Source of the DNA: VRUE01 sp033856195
Lineage (GTDB): Bacteria > Actinomycetota > Thermoleophilia > Solirubrobacterales > 70-9
Direction: 5' to 3'
Assembly (NCBI GenBank): GCA_033856195.1
Contig: JAWVFL010000067.1
Span: forward strand, 88,672 to 152,671
Length of the DNA: 64,000 nucleotides
Numbering within the stretch: position 1 is the stretch's first letter; every line of letters starts with the position of its first letter. Position numbers and translations under genes: made by a program. The notes under the pieces were generated by a model. The model saw nothing but the letters and a program-made list of their open reading frames with translations. It was not told where the DNA came from and did no database searches. Shown here piece by piece: positions 7,392 to 15,992 of this stretch.

Positions 7392-9325
7392 GGCGCGCAA
7401 GGTTAGAGCAAACGGCGGCGTTGCTTGCACCGGTCGCCCTGATTGTGGGTCTGGCCCTGGCTGGGGGCGGATTCGATGTGAGCGGGCGTCACATAGCCGG
7501 CCTTGCCGTGTGGCTGGTCGTCGTTGCCCTGCTGGTCTTTGGCGCAGGCTCGGCCGTGAGGCCAGAGCGACCGCTGTACTGGGCAGGCGGACTGATCGTC
7601 TGTCTGTCGCTTCTGTGTGCAATCTCATCCCTCTGGTCGGGGTCGGTTGAGCTGAGCGTGATCGAGGCAGACCGCGTGGCGGTCTACCTCGGGTTCTTCC
7701 TTGCCGCGTTCCTGATCGCCCAAACCGACGAAAGGCGCCAACGTTTCGCTGAAGGCTTGGCAATTGCGGCGGCGCTGGTCGCCGTCCTCGGGCTCGGCAG
7801 CCGCCTGCTACCGCACGTATTCAACATCGCCGGCGCCTTCGACAATGGGCCGCGGCTCGAGTATCCGCTCGGCTACTGGAACGCGAACGGGGCGCTGTTC
7901 GGCATTGGCGTCGCCCTGCTGCTCTGGACCAGCCGGCGCGCCGCCTCGGCGGCGCTGCGATGGCTTTCGGTCGCCGCGATCCCCGTCTCGCTGCTCGCCC
8001 TCTACTTCACCTACTCGCGCGGCGGCCTGCTCTCCCTGCTCGTCGCCTCGGGTTGTTTGGTCGCGCTCTCAAGGGACCGTCTCTGGCTGCTGGCCACCTT
8101 GGCGATCGGGGTGCTCGGGACGGTTCCTGCGGTACTGGCGGTGCAAGCGCGGCACAGCCTCGCCGACAACATCGCCAACCAGGCGACGATCGACCAAGGC
8201 GTAACGGTGCTCTTGATCCTGCTTGCGGGGATCGCCCTCTCGCTGCTGCTCTTCGCAGCCCTGCGCTGGGAGGAGCGACGCGAGGGACGGCTGAGCGGGC
8301 GGGTACTGCGGATCTCCCGCAACCCGACCGCCCTGAAGGGAATCGCCCTTGCCGGCACGCTGCTCGCGGTCGTCGCCGTGGTTGCGGTCGGCGGGCGGGC
8401 ATGGGACCAGTTCTCGAGCCCCGACATCCAGTTCCCAAACGACCCCAAGGAGCACTTCGCGCAGCTCTCGGGGGCGGGGCGCTACGACTTCTACAAGGTC
8501 GCGGTCGAAGCCTTCGACGAAAAGCCGATCCTTGGCCATGGAGCCGGCACTTACCAGTTTTCCTGGGAGCAACTGCGCTCGATCGAATTGCCCGTTCACG
8601 ACGCGCACTCCGTCTACCTCGAGGCATTCACCGAGCTGGGGATCGTCGGTGGCCTGCTCGTCCTCGGCCTGGTCGGCTGGCTGCTCTGGTGTGCCTTTGC
8701 CGCCTGGCGCGCTGCCGCGGAGCCCCAGCGCGACCGCTACGCGGTGCTGCTCGCCGCAATGCTCGCGTTCGCCGTCGGCGCGGCATTCGACTGGTTCTGG
8801 GAGATCGCCGCGCTAGGCGCGGTCTTCTTCCTCGCCGCGGGGGTGGTCGTCGCCGCGCGCTGCAACCAGATCGCCACCGATCCGCGCCGCCCGGGCGATA
8901 CGGACGCCGAGGGGCGGCGCTTCGGGCTAACCGTAGCCGTCGTCGTCCTGGCCTGGATTTCGGCGATCGCCCTGGTCGGGCCGCTGCTTGTCCAGCGCGA
9001 GATCGACGCCAGTCAGAGCGCCGCGGCCAGCGAAGACTTCGGCGCCGCCACTGATCACGCCAGCACGGCGCGATCGATCGAGCCCTGGGCCGCATCGCCC
9101 TACGTCCAGCTCGGCCTGCTCGCGGAGCGCCAGGGCGACTACGGCGGGGCGATCGTCCACTTCGGCCACGCGATCGACCGTGAGGATCGCAACTGGCAGT
9201 GGTATTACCTGCGCTCGCGGGTCGAGCACGAGGCGGGCGAGGATGCAGCTGCCAAGGCCGACCTCGAACATGCGCGTGAGCTCAATCCCCGCGCCGAATG
9301 CCTGCGCGGGGAATGGACTTGCTGA
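7307..9325 (+). CDS. O-antigen ligase/polymerase family membrane protein with C-terminal TPR
   Basis: A 672-residue protein with roughly a dozen transmembrane helices. Its conserved Wzy_C segment (about 385-450) contains GAGTYQF and LPVHDAHSVYLEAFTELG, the extracytoplasmic histidine-containing signature of WaaL-type ligases and Wzy polymerases. The last ~110 residues form TPR-like helices (SPYVQLGLLAERQGDYGGAIVHF). These proteins join undecaprenyl-linked glycans to one another or to an acceptor on the outer membrane face. ATG 7307 has a good ribosome binding site (GGGAAG at 7294-7299, 7-base spacing), which supports the start despite overlap with the divergent gene. Its stop overlaps the next start (TGATG). 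Confidence 0.85.
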   Translation: MPAEQSLTSTRKQVGPSSGPSDGASRHSWRARLEQTAALLAPVALIVGLALAGGGFDVSGRHIAGLAVWLVVVALLVFGAGSAVRPERPLYWAGGLIVCLSLLCAISSLWSGSVELSVIEADRVAVYLGFFLAAFLIAQTDERRQRFAEGLAIAAALVAVLGLGSRLLPHVFNIAGAFDNGPRLEYPLGYWNANGALFGIGVALLLWTSRRAASAALRWLSVAAIPVSLLALYFTYSRGGLLSLLVASGCLVALSRDRLWLLATLAIGVLGTVPAVLAVQARHSLADNIANQATIDQGVTVLLILLAGIALSLLLFAALRWEERREGRLSGRVLRISRNPTALKGIALAGTLLAVVAVVAVGGRAWDQFSSPDIQFPNDPKEHFAQLSGAGRYDFYKVAVEAFDEKPILGHGAGTYQFSWEQLRSIELPVHDAHSVYLEAFTELGIVGGLLVLGLVGWLLWCAFAAWRAAAEPQRDRYAVLLAAMLAFAVGAAFDWFWEIAALGAVFFLAAGVVVAARCNQIATDPRRPGDTDAEGRRFGLTVAVVVLAWISAIALVGPLLVQREIDASQSAAASEDFGAATDHASTARSIEPWAASPYVQLGLLAERQGDYGGAIVHFGHAIDREDRNWQWYYLRSRVEHEAGEDAAAKADLEHARELNPRAECLRGEWTC

Positions 9326-10821
9326 TGAGCGCAAAGACGACTGGGGAGACGCGTAGCGGCACCCCGCCGCCGGCTACACGCGAGGGGCCGTCGCGGGCGC
9401 CAACCGAGATGGCGAGCCGGCTGGGGCTCACCGGGCCCAGCGGCTCGCGCCGGCGCGGCGCGATGCTGCGGCGCCTGCTCGCGGCGGGGGACTGGGTGGC
9501 GATCTTCGCTGCTCTCTGCGTCGCCACCGCGGTCACCTCGACGACCGATGTGGCCAAGCTCTTCTGGGCGATCCTCTTCACGCCGGCCTGGCTGCTCGTG
9601 CTGAAGCTGCACGGGCTCTACGACAACGACCACCGCCGCATCCGCCACAGCACGCTCGACGAGCTGCCTTCGCTGATCTCCGCCAGCGCCCTCGGCACGA
9701 TCGTGCTTGACGGCCTGCTCTGGCTGAGCCCGGCCGGCCCACTCTCGGCGAAGAGCGCGATCATCGTCGGGATCGGCGCCGTGCTGGCCTGCTTCGTGGC
9801 CCGGGGGGTCCTTCGCTTTGTCTGGCAGCGCTTCACCGGCGTGGCGATCGGCATCGTCATCGGCCCCGCCGCCTTGACCGATGTGGTCGGCCGACGGATC
9901 GCCACGCACCCGGAGGCACGCTTGCGATTGGTCGGCTACCTGTCGGCGCCGCGCGACAAGGACCGCCGTGCCTCACTGCCGCGGCTGGGCTCAATCGAAG
10001 AGATCTCGCGGGTGGCTCGGGAGCACGACGTCGAGCGCGTTGTCCTCGCCGAGCAGGAGATGGGCGAGCGCGACGTCGAGCACCTGATCGAGGAGTGCAA
10101 GGCGGCCGGCCTCGGCCTCACCTTCCTGCCCAAGCACTACGGACTGCTGGGGCCGGGGATCGAGCTCAACCGGCTGGCCGAGCTTCCCGTGCTCGATTTC
10201 CGCTTCTCCGATCCCCCACGCTCGACCCTGGCGCTGAAGCGCGGCCTGGACCTGCTCGTCTCGGGTCTGATGCTGACGATCCTCTCGCCGCTGCTGGTCG
10301 CGATCGCGCTCTTCATCGTGCTCGACTCCGGCCTGCCTGTCTTTTTCCGCCAGAAACGCGCGGGCAAGGACGGGCGGCCGTTCACGATGCTGAAGTTCCG
10401 CACCATGGTCGCCGACGCCGAGGAGCGGCTGGCGGAGCTGGTCGACCTGGAGAAGCTCGATGAGCCGGCCTTCAAGATCCAGGACGACCCGCGCATCACC
10501 CGTGCCGGAAAGCTGCTGCGGCGGACCAGCCTCGACGAGCTGCCGCAGCTGATCAACGTGCTCAAGGGCGATATGTCGCTGGTCGGCCCGCGCCCCGAGG
10601 AGGAGGCCGTGGTCGCCCTCTACGACGAGCGCCAGCGCATCCGCCTCGCCATCAAGCCGGGCCTGACCGGACCGATGCAGGTCTACGGCCGCGGCGACCT
10701 CACCTTCGAGGAGCGGCTGGCGATGGAGCGCGACTACCTCGACAACCTCTCGGTCGCCGGCGACCTGGCGATCCTGTTGCGCACGCCGCGGGCGATCGTC
10801 CGCGGCGAAGGCGCCTACTAG
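9325..10821 (+). CDS. Polyprenyl-phosphate sugar-1-phosphate transferase (initiating glycosyltransferase)
   Basis: A 498-residue WbaP/CpsE-type phosphoglycosyltransferase. The N-terminal half has several membrane helices and a Rossmann-like regulatory domain. The C-terminal ~200 residues are the bacterial sugar transferase domain with KRGLDLLVSG, FFRQKRAGKDG, FTMLKFRTM, RTSLDELPQLINVLKGDMSLVG and the RPE motif. This enzyme loads the first sugar phosphate onto undecaprenyl phosphate and so starts repeat-unit assembly at the inner membrane face. I chose ATG 9325 because it forms a TGATG overlap with the preceding gene. An ATG at 9313 is also in frame. Confidence 0.9.
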   Translation: MSAKTTGETRSGTPPPATREGPSRAPTEMASRLGLTGPSGSRRRGAMLRRLLAAGDWVAIFAALCVATAVTSTTDVAKLFWAILFTPAWLLVLKLHGLYDNDHRRIRHSTLDELPSLISASALGTIVLDGLLWLSPAGPLSAKSAIIVGIGAVLACFVARGVLRFVWQRFTGVAIGIVIGPAALTDVVGRRIATHPEARLRLVGYLSAPRDKDRRASLPRLGSIEEISRVAREHDVERVVLAEQEMGERDVEHLIEECKAAGLGLTFLPKHYGLLGPGIELNRLAELPVLDFRFSDPPRSTLALKRGLDLLVSGLMLTILSPLLVAIALFIVLDSGLPVFFRQKRAGKDGRPFTMLKFRTMVADAEERLAELVDLEKLDEPAFKIQDDPRITRAGKLLRRTSLDELPQLINVLKGDMSLVGPRPEEEAVVALYDERQRIRLAIKPGLTGPMQVYGRGDLTFEERLAMERDYLDNLSVAGDLAILLRTPRAIVRGEGAY

Positions 10822-10832
10822 AGAATCAAGCC

Positions 10833-11708
10833 ATGTCCGTCCCGCTCGACCTCGAGGTCGTCATCGTCAGCCACGGCGCCGAAGAGCTGCTGCGCCGCTG
10901 CCTGCGCTCGCTGGCGGAGCACCCGGCGAAGGGGACGATGCGGGTGACGGTGGTCGACAGCGGCAGCATGGACTCGACTCCCGACATGGTCGAGCGTGAG
11001 TTTCCCGCGGTGCGATTGATCCGCAGGGAGAACATCGGCTTCTCAGCCGCCAACAACGTCGTCCTGCGCGAGGACGAGGCAAGCGCCGTGCTCTTGCTCA
11101 ACCCGGACACCGAGGTCTACGCGGGCACGCTCGACGCCGCCCTGGCGCGGCTGCGCTCCGACGAGCGGATCGGCATGGTTGGCTGCAAGCTGGTGACCGA
11201 GTCGGGGGAGCTGGACCACGCCTGCAAGCGCTCCTTTCCCACCCCGCTCAGCGCCCTCGCCCACTTCGCCGGTGTCGGCCGCAACGACGGCGCTGGGGGG
11301 ACCCTGAGCCAGTACCGGGCGACGCACCTCGGCGACGACGACGCCGGCGAGGTCGATGCGGTCAACGGCGCCTTCATGCTCTGCCGCGCCGAGGCGGTGC
11401 GCGAGGTCGGGCTGCTCGACGAGGGCTACTGGCTCTACATGGAGGACCTCGACTGGTGCCGGCGTTTCTGGCAAGCCGGCTGGAAGGTCTTCTATGAGCC
11501 AGCCGGAGTGGCGCTGCACGTCAAGGGCGGATCCAGCGGCAAGCGGCGGGCGCCCAAACAGGAGATCGCCTTCCACCGCGGCATGGGCCGCTTCTACCGC
11601 CGCTTCGATGCAGCCGAGCACAACCCGCTGGTCAACGCGGCGGTCTACGCCGGTATCGGCGCAAAGTTGGCGACCAGCCTCGCGATCACCGCCGTGCGCA
11701 GCCGCTAG
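10833..11708 (+). CDS. GT2 glycosyltransferase (rhamnosyltransferase-like)
   Basis: A 291-residue GT-A enzyme. It opens with the nucleotide-binding strand LEVVIVSHG, then VTVVDSGSMDST, ENIGFSAANN and LLLNPDTEV (the acidic NPD metal/donor motif of WbbL-type enzymes). The acceptor-side signature DEGYWLYMEDLDWCRR follows. Such enzymes commonly transfer L-rhamnose from dTDP-L-rhamnose, and the full dTDP-rhamnose operon lies nearby. It follows the initiating transferase by 11 bases in the same operon. Its end overlaps the convergent VapC gene by 4 bp. Confidence 0.88.
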   Translation: MSVPLDLEVVIVSHGAEELLRRCLRSLAEHPAKGTMRVTVVDSGSMDSTPDMVEREFPAVRLIRRENIGFSAANNVVLREDEASAVLLLNPDTEVYAGTLDAALARLRSDERIGMVGCKLVTESGELDHACKRSFPTPLSALAHFAGVGRNDGAGGTLSQYRATHLGDDDAGEVDAVNGAFMLCRAEAVREVGLLDEGYWLYMEDLDWCRRFWQAGWKVFYEPAGVALHVKGGSSGKRRAPKQEIAFHRGMGRFYRRFDAAEHNPLVNAAVYAGIGAKLATSLAITAVRSR

Positions 11709-12112
11709 GACGCGGTCACTACATCGATCCCAGCGGTCGCGGCAGCCGCCCTGGCGAGCCGGGCGTCGAGGGTGAGCAGGGGAGTGCCGAGCTGCTCGGC
11801 GAGCGCCACGTAAAGACCGTCGTAGAAGCTGAGGTTGTGACGCAGCTGCCAGGCTCGGTCGAGCAGGCCGGCGTGGACGATGCGGCGCAGCGGCAACCCC
11901 GCCAGATCGCGGAGCCCGGTGGCGGCGCGATCCTCGCCTAGGTTCCCGGTCGCGACCAAGCGTCGAAGGGAATGGCCGACCTCGGCGTCGATCAGGTACG
12001 GCGCCCAGAGAGCTTGTCGCATGCCACCGGCCGAAAGCTGCCTCTCGGCCCAGCCAACGTACTCCCGGCCTGCCAGGACCGTGACGAGGACCGAGGCGTC
12101 TACGACGGGCAC
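11705..12112 (-). CDS. vapC: PIN-domain ribonuclease toxin (VapC family)
   Basis: A 135-residue PIN domain. It has VVDASVLV with the first catalytic Asp, an internal Glu in LIDAEVGHSL, Asp in SFYDGLYVALAE and a final Asp in LLTLDARLA, which together form the acidic metal-binding site. VapC toxins cleave RNA, often tRNA, when freed from their antitoxin. It lies 9 bases after the ribbon-helix-helix antitoxin gene on the same strand. The pair is inserted between the glycosyltransferase operon and the dTDP-rhamnose operon. Confidence 0.87.
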   Translation of the reverse strand: MPVVDASVLVTVLAGREYVGWAERQLSAGGMRQALWAPYLIDAEVGHSLRRLVATGNLGEDRAATGLRDLAGLPLRRIVHAGLLDRAWQLRHNLSFYDGLYVALAEQLGTPLLTLDARLARAAAATAGIDVVTAS

Positions 12113-12121
12113 GAGGGTCGC

Positions 12122-12352
12122 CTACTCTCCGCGGAGCTCGCGCTGCACGGCGACGATCTCCTCGGCGGTGACGCCGGAGTCGCCTCGCGCCCGGGCGCGA
12201 GCGAAGACTTCCTCGATTGTCGCCTGCTGCGCAAGCTCTTCGAGGTCGCGCTTTATGTAGTCGGAGAGGGAAAGGCCCTCTGCGGCGGCGCGCATCTTGA
12301 GAGTCCTGTGGACCTCGTCAGGCACGTTGCGGATCTGGATCATCTTGGACAT
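12122..12352 (-). CDS. vapB: Ribbon-helix-helix antitoxin (FitA/VapB-like)
   Basis: A 76-residue protein starting MSKMIQIRNVPDEVHRTLKMR. This is the FitA-type beta strand plus helices of the RHH fold, with LSLSDYIKRDLEEL in the second helix. The C-terminal tail (TIEEVFARARARGD) is the toxin-binding part. It would bind operator DNA as a dimer and repress the vapBC operon. An in-frame ATG at 12406 would add 18 residues of unlikely composition, so ATG 12352 is preferred. Confidence 0.85.
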   Translation of the reverse strand: MSKMIQIRNVPDEVHRTLKMRAAAEGLSLSDYIKRDLEELAQQATIEEVFARARARGDSGVTAEEIVAVQRELRGE

Positions 12353-12490
12353 GTGGGTGACATTAGGCCATGTGGCGGACATGTCTATGGCGGTCGCGTG
12401 GGTCATGGCGGAAATCCTGCGGGACCAGGGCGCAACCGTGGTGCGCGGATCGAGCCGGGCGCCGGACGAGAGCGTGACGAAAGACGCGAT

Positions 12491-13039
12491 TCAGAAGGGC
12501 AGGGTCTCGCCGACCTCGGCGAGGGCGGGCGCGGTCTTGTCGCGCTCGGAGAGCAACGGGTGCTCGACGGGCCACTCGACGCCCACGCCGGGGTCGTCCC
12601 AAGCGATCCCGGACTCCGTGGCGGGGTCATAGGTGCTGGAGCAGAGGTAGGTGACATCGGCCGTCTCACTCAGCACCGCGAAGCCGTGGCCGAAGCCGAC
12701 CGGGATGAAGAGCTGGCGGTGTGCCTCGTCGTCGAGCTCATATCCCTCCCACTCGCCGTAGGTGGACGAGCCGCGGCGCAGGTCGACGGCGACGTCGAAG
12801 ATCTTGCCGCGCGGACAACGGACCAGCTTCGCCTGGCCGGGCTCGGTCTGGAAGTGCAGGCCGCGCAGGGTGCCTTTGGAGGAGCGCGAGTGGTTGTGCT
12901 GGACGAACTCGACCGCGACGCCGTGCTCGGCCCAGAGGTCGCGGCGGTAGGTCTCGACCATGAAGCCGCGCGCGTCACCGTGGACGGTTGGCTCGAGTAG
13001 GACGACCCCCTCGAGCTTGGTCGGCAAGCGCTCCAGCAT
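12491..13039 (-). CDS. rfbC: dTDP-4-dehydrorhamnose 3,5-epimerase
   Basis: A 182-residue RmlC cupin with FVQHNHSRSSKGTLRGLHFQ (containing the catalytic His), KLVRCPRGKIFDVAVDLR and FIPVGFGHGF. It epimerises dTDP-4-keto-6-deoxyglucose at C3 and C5, the third step to dTDP-L-rhamnose. The start at 13039 gives a TGATG overlap with the rfbB stop. A longer frame to 13132 reads into rfbB and is not needed. It is the last gene of the rfbA-rfbD-rfbB-rfbC operon. Confidence 0.94.
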   Translation of the reverse strand: MLERLPTKLEGVVLLEPTVHGDARGFMVETYRRDLWAEHGVAVEFVQHNHSRSSKGTLRGLHFQTEPGQAKLVRCPRGKIFDVAVDLRRGSSTYGEWEGYELDDEAHRQLFIPVGFGHGFAVLSETADVTYLCSSTYDPATESGIAWDDPGVGVEWPVEHPLLSERDKTAPALAEVGETLPF

Positions 13040-14022
13040 CAGCCGAGCGTCTTGCCGTACTGCTTCTCGTAGTACTCGCGGTACTCCCCGGAGCGGATCG
13101 GCCCCCACCAGCCCTCGTTCTCGCGGTACCACTGCACGGTGCGCTCGAGGCCCTCGGCAAAGCGCACCTGTGCCTCCCAGCCGAGCCGCTCGCGGATCTT
13201 GTCACTGCCCAACGAATAGCGGCGATCATGGCCCGGGCGGTCCTTGACGTATTCGATCAGCGACTCGTCGCCGCCAGTCAGCTCGATCACCCGCTTGACG
13301 ACGTCGATGTTCTCGCACTCGTCGGGGCCACCGACGTTGTACGCCTCGCCGGGCTGGCCCTGCTCCAGCACCGTGTGGATGCCACGGCAGAAGTCCTCGA
13401 CGTAGAGCCAGTTGCGCACCTGGCGGCCGTCGCCATAGATCGGCAGCGAGTCGCCGTGCACGGCGTTCAGCACCATCAGTGGGATCAGCTTCTCCGGATA
13501 CTGGCGCGGGCCGTAGTTGTTGGAACCGCGGCAGATCACCGTCTCGAGTCCGTAGGTGTGGAAGTGGGCGGTGACGAGCAGGTCACCGGCGGCCTTGGTC
13601 GCCGAGTAGGGCGAGGAGGGGTCGAGCGGCGAGGACTCGGTGAAGGAGCCCGACTCGATCGAGCCGTAGACCTCGTCGGTGGAGACCTGCAGGTAGCGAC
13701 CCACACCCAGCTCGCGGGCAGCGTCGAGTAGGTTGCCGGTGCCGATGACGTGGGTGCGGGCGAAAGCGTCCTGGTCGTCGATCGAGCGGTCGACGTGGGA
13801 CTCGGCGGCGAAGTTGACCACCGCGTCGCAGCCCTCCATCGCCTCGCGCACGATCTTCGGGTCCTCGATCGCGCCGACGACGAGGTCGGTTCCCTCGGGC
13901 AGGTTCTCGCGCCGGCCCGCATAGGTGAGCTTGTCGAGCACGCGCACCTCGTGCTCGGCGGAGACCAGGCGCACATAGGTGGAGCCGATGAAGCCGGCGG
14001 CGCCGGTGACGAGCAGCTTCAT
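13039..14022 (-). CDS. rfbB: dTDP-glucose 4,6-dehydratase
   Basis: A 327-residue extended SDR enzyme. It begins MKLLVTGAAGFIGSTYVR (NAD-binding GxxGxxG) and has the active-site YSATKAAGD and STDEVYGS, typical of RmlB. It converts dTDP-glucose to dTDP-4-keto-6-deoxyglucose, step two of the rhamnose route. ATG 14022 overlaps the rfbD stop (ATGA). The open frame further upstream lies inside rfbD and is not part of this protein. Confidence 0.95.
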   Translation of the reverse strand: MKLLVTGAAGFIGSTYVRLVSAEHEVRVLDKLTYAGRRENLPEGTDLVVGAIEDPKIVREAMEGCDAVVNFAAESHVDRSIDDQDAFARTHVIGTGNLLDAARELGVGRYLQVSTDEVYGSIESGSFTESSPLDPSSPYSATKAAGDLLVTAHFHTYGLETVICRGSNNYGPRQYPEKLIPLMVLNAVHGDSLPIYGDGRQVRNWLYVEDFCRGIHTVLEQGQPGEAYNVGGPDECENIDVVKRVIELTGGDESLIEYVKDRPGHDRRYSLGSDKIRERLGWEAQVRFAEGLERTVQWYRENEGWWGPIRSGEYREYYEKQYGKTLG

Positions 14023-14873
14023 GCGGCCGCCTCGCGCTCGGCGGAACGCTGCGAGAGATAGGCGGCGAGACCGTCGCGCCAGGCCGGCAGCGTGATTGCG
14101 TGCTCGCGCTGGCTGTCCAGCGCCGAATAAGGAGGGCGGGGCGCGGGGCGTCCAAGCATGTCGGTGGTGGCGGAGAGGACCAGGCACTCGACTTTGGCCT
14201 GATCGAAGATCTCGCGGGCGAAGTCGTACCAGGAGCAGGCGCCTCCCGCGGCCATGTGGTGGATGCCGAACTCGATCCCCTCGATCAAGCGGACGATGCC
14301 GTAGGCAAGGTGCCAGGTATAGGTCGGCGAGCCGACCTGGTCGCGTACGACGAGCACCTCGTTCTGGGTTGAAGCCAACCGCAGCATCGTCTCGACGAAG
14401 TTGGAGCCGCCGATGCCGAAGAGCCAGGAGGAGCGAACCACGAAGTGGCGCTTGTTGGCGGCCGCGGTGGCCTCCTCGCCGGCAAGCTTGCTGCGTCCAT
14501 AGGCCGAGAGCGGCGCGGTCTGGTCGGTCTCGACGTAGGGCGCGCCCTTGGCGCCGTCGAAGACGTAGTCGCTGGAGACGTAGACGACGCTGGCGCCGAC
14601 CGCGGCGGCAGCGGCGGCAGCGTCTCCGGCGGCCTTGCCATTGACCGCGGTTGCTGCCTCCTCGGCCTCCTCGGCGCCATCGACGTCAGTCCAAGCGGCG
14701 CAGTTGATCACCACGTCGGGCCGCTCCAGCTGGAACTTGGCCGCGACCGCACCGGCGTCTGAGACGTCGAGCTCGGTGTGGCCGAAGCCAACGACATCGT
14801 GACCGGCGTTGCCCGCGGCCAGCACGACGTCGCGACCGAGCATGCCGCCGGCGCCGGTTACGAGGACCTTCAT
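14019..14873 (-). CDS. rfbD: dTDP-4-dehydrorhamnose reductase
   Basis: A 284-residue RmlD: N-terminal MKVLVTGAGGMLGRDVV, YVSSDYVFDG, LSAYGRSKLAGEE (catalytic Tyr/Lys) and the substrate-side WLFGIGGSNFVETMLR. It performs the final NADPH-dependent reduction to dTDP-L-rhamnose. It lies 13 bases after rfbA and overlaps rfbB by 4 bp. Confidence 0.94.
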   Translation of the reverse strand: MKVLVTGAGGMLGRDVVLAAGNAGHDVVGFGHTELDVSDAGAVAAKFQLERPDVVINCAAWTDVDGAEEAEEAATAVNGKAAGDAAAAAAAVGASVVYVSSDYVFDGAKGAPYVETDQTAPLSAYGRSKLAGEEATAAANKRHFVVRSSWLFGIGGSNFVETMLRLASTQNEVLVVRDQVGSPTYTWHLAYGIVRLIEGIEFGIHHMAAGGACSWYDFAREIFDQAKVECLVLSATTDMLGRPAPRPPYSALDSQREHAITLPAWRDGLAAYLSQRSAEREAAA

Positions 14874-14886
14874 CGCCGTACGCCCA

Positions 14887-15963
14887 TCAGATGATCTTGA
14901 TCTCCGACTTGTCGCCGACCAGCATGCGCAGCGTCTTCGGCATGCCATCGCTGCGGGTCAGCTTCACTTCGCGGCCGAGCAGGCTCGCCTCCATGCGCGT
15001 GCCCAGATCCTCGACTACGGAGCCGGCCAGGATGATCGAGTGCTCGACTTCGGAGCGGCGCACGCAGACGTCGTCGCCGATCGAGGTATAGGGGCCGATG
15101 TAGGCGTCCTCGATGCGGGCACCGGCGCCGATCACAGCGGGGCCGCGCACGACCGAGCCTTTCAGCACCGCACCGGGCTCGACGACGACACGACCCTCGA
15201 CCCGCGAGGCATCGTCGACCTCTCCCTCGATCTTGGTCTCGATCTCCTCCAGCACCAATCGGTTGGCCTCGAGCATGTCGGCGAGCTGGCCGGTGTCCTT
15301 CCACCAGCCGCTGACGACCTCGGACCTCACGTTCTTGCCCTGCTCGATCAAGCTCTGGATCGCCTCTGTGATCTCCAGCTCACCCCGCCAGGAGGGCTCG
15401 AGCGCGCGGGCGGCGTCGAAGATCGGCGGCGCGAAGAGGTAGACGCCGACCAAGGCGAGGTTCGAGGGCGGATCTTCGGGCTTCTCGATCAGGCGCACGA
15501 TCCGCTCTCCGTCCAGCTCGGCGACGCCGTAGGACTGGGGGTCGTCGACCGGGGTGAGCAGGATCAGCGCATCCGGTTCCTCGGCGCGGAAGGTGGCGAC
15601 GAGTCCGCGCAGCCCGTCGGCGAGCAGGTTGTCGCCGAGGTACATGACGAAGGGCGAGCCATCGATGAACTCCTCCGCGGTGAGGACCGCGTGGGCGAGC
15701 CCAGCGGGCTTGTCTTGGACGATGTAGGTGATCTGGGCGCCGAAGGCGGAGCCGTCGCCGGCCGCCTCGCGGATCTCATCGCCGGTCTCCGGCGCGATGA
15801 TGATCCCGATCTCGGTCACCCCGGCGTCGACCAGAGCCTCGATCCCGTAGAAGAGCACGGGCTTGTTGGCAACCGGGACCAGTTGCTTGGCTGAGGTATG
15901 CGTGATCGGGCGCAGGCGCGTCCCGGCCCCGCCGGAGAGGATCAGGCCTTTGAGGTCTTGCAC
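14887..15963 (-). CDS. rfbA: Glucose-1-phosphate thymidylyltransferase, long form
   Basis: A 358-residue protein. The nucleotidyltransferase domain starts with LSGGAGTRLRPIT and SAKQLVPVANKPV, and has VMYLGDNLL. A C-terminal left-handed beta-helix (about 245-355, hexapeptide-like repeats GAVLKGSVVRGPAVIG) marks the long archaeal/actinobacterial RmlA type. It makes dTDP-glucose from glucose-1-phosphate and dTTP. It is the first gene of the rfb operon. Only 29 bases separate its start from the divergent glycosyltransferase at 15993. Confidence 0.93.
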   Translation of the reverse strand: MQDLKGLILSGGAGTRLRPITHTSAKQLVPVANKPVLFYGIEALVDAGVTEIGIIIAPETGDEIREAAGDGSAFGAQITYIVQDKPAGLAHAVLTAEEFIDGSPFVMYLGDNLLADGLRGLVATFRAEEPDALILLTPVDDPQSYGVAELDGERIVRLIEKPEDPPSNLALVGVYLFAPPIFDAARALEPSWRGELEITEAIQSLIEQGKNVRSEVVSGWWKDTGQLADMLEANRLVLEEIETKIEGEVDDASRVEGRVVVEPGAVLKGSVVRGPAVIGAGARIEDAYIGPYTSIGDDVCVRRSEVEHSIILAGSVVEDLGTRMEASLLGREVKLTRSDGMPKTLRMLVGDKSEIKII

Positions 15964-15992
15964 GTCGCGGGAAGGCTATCGTCGCGCCGACG

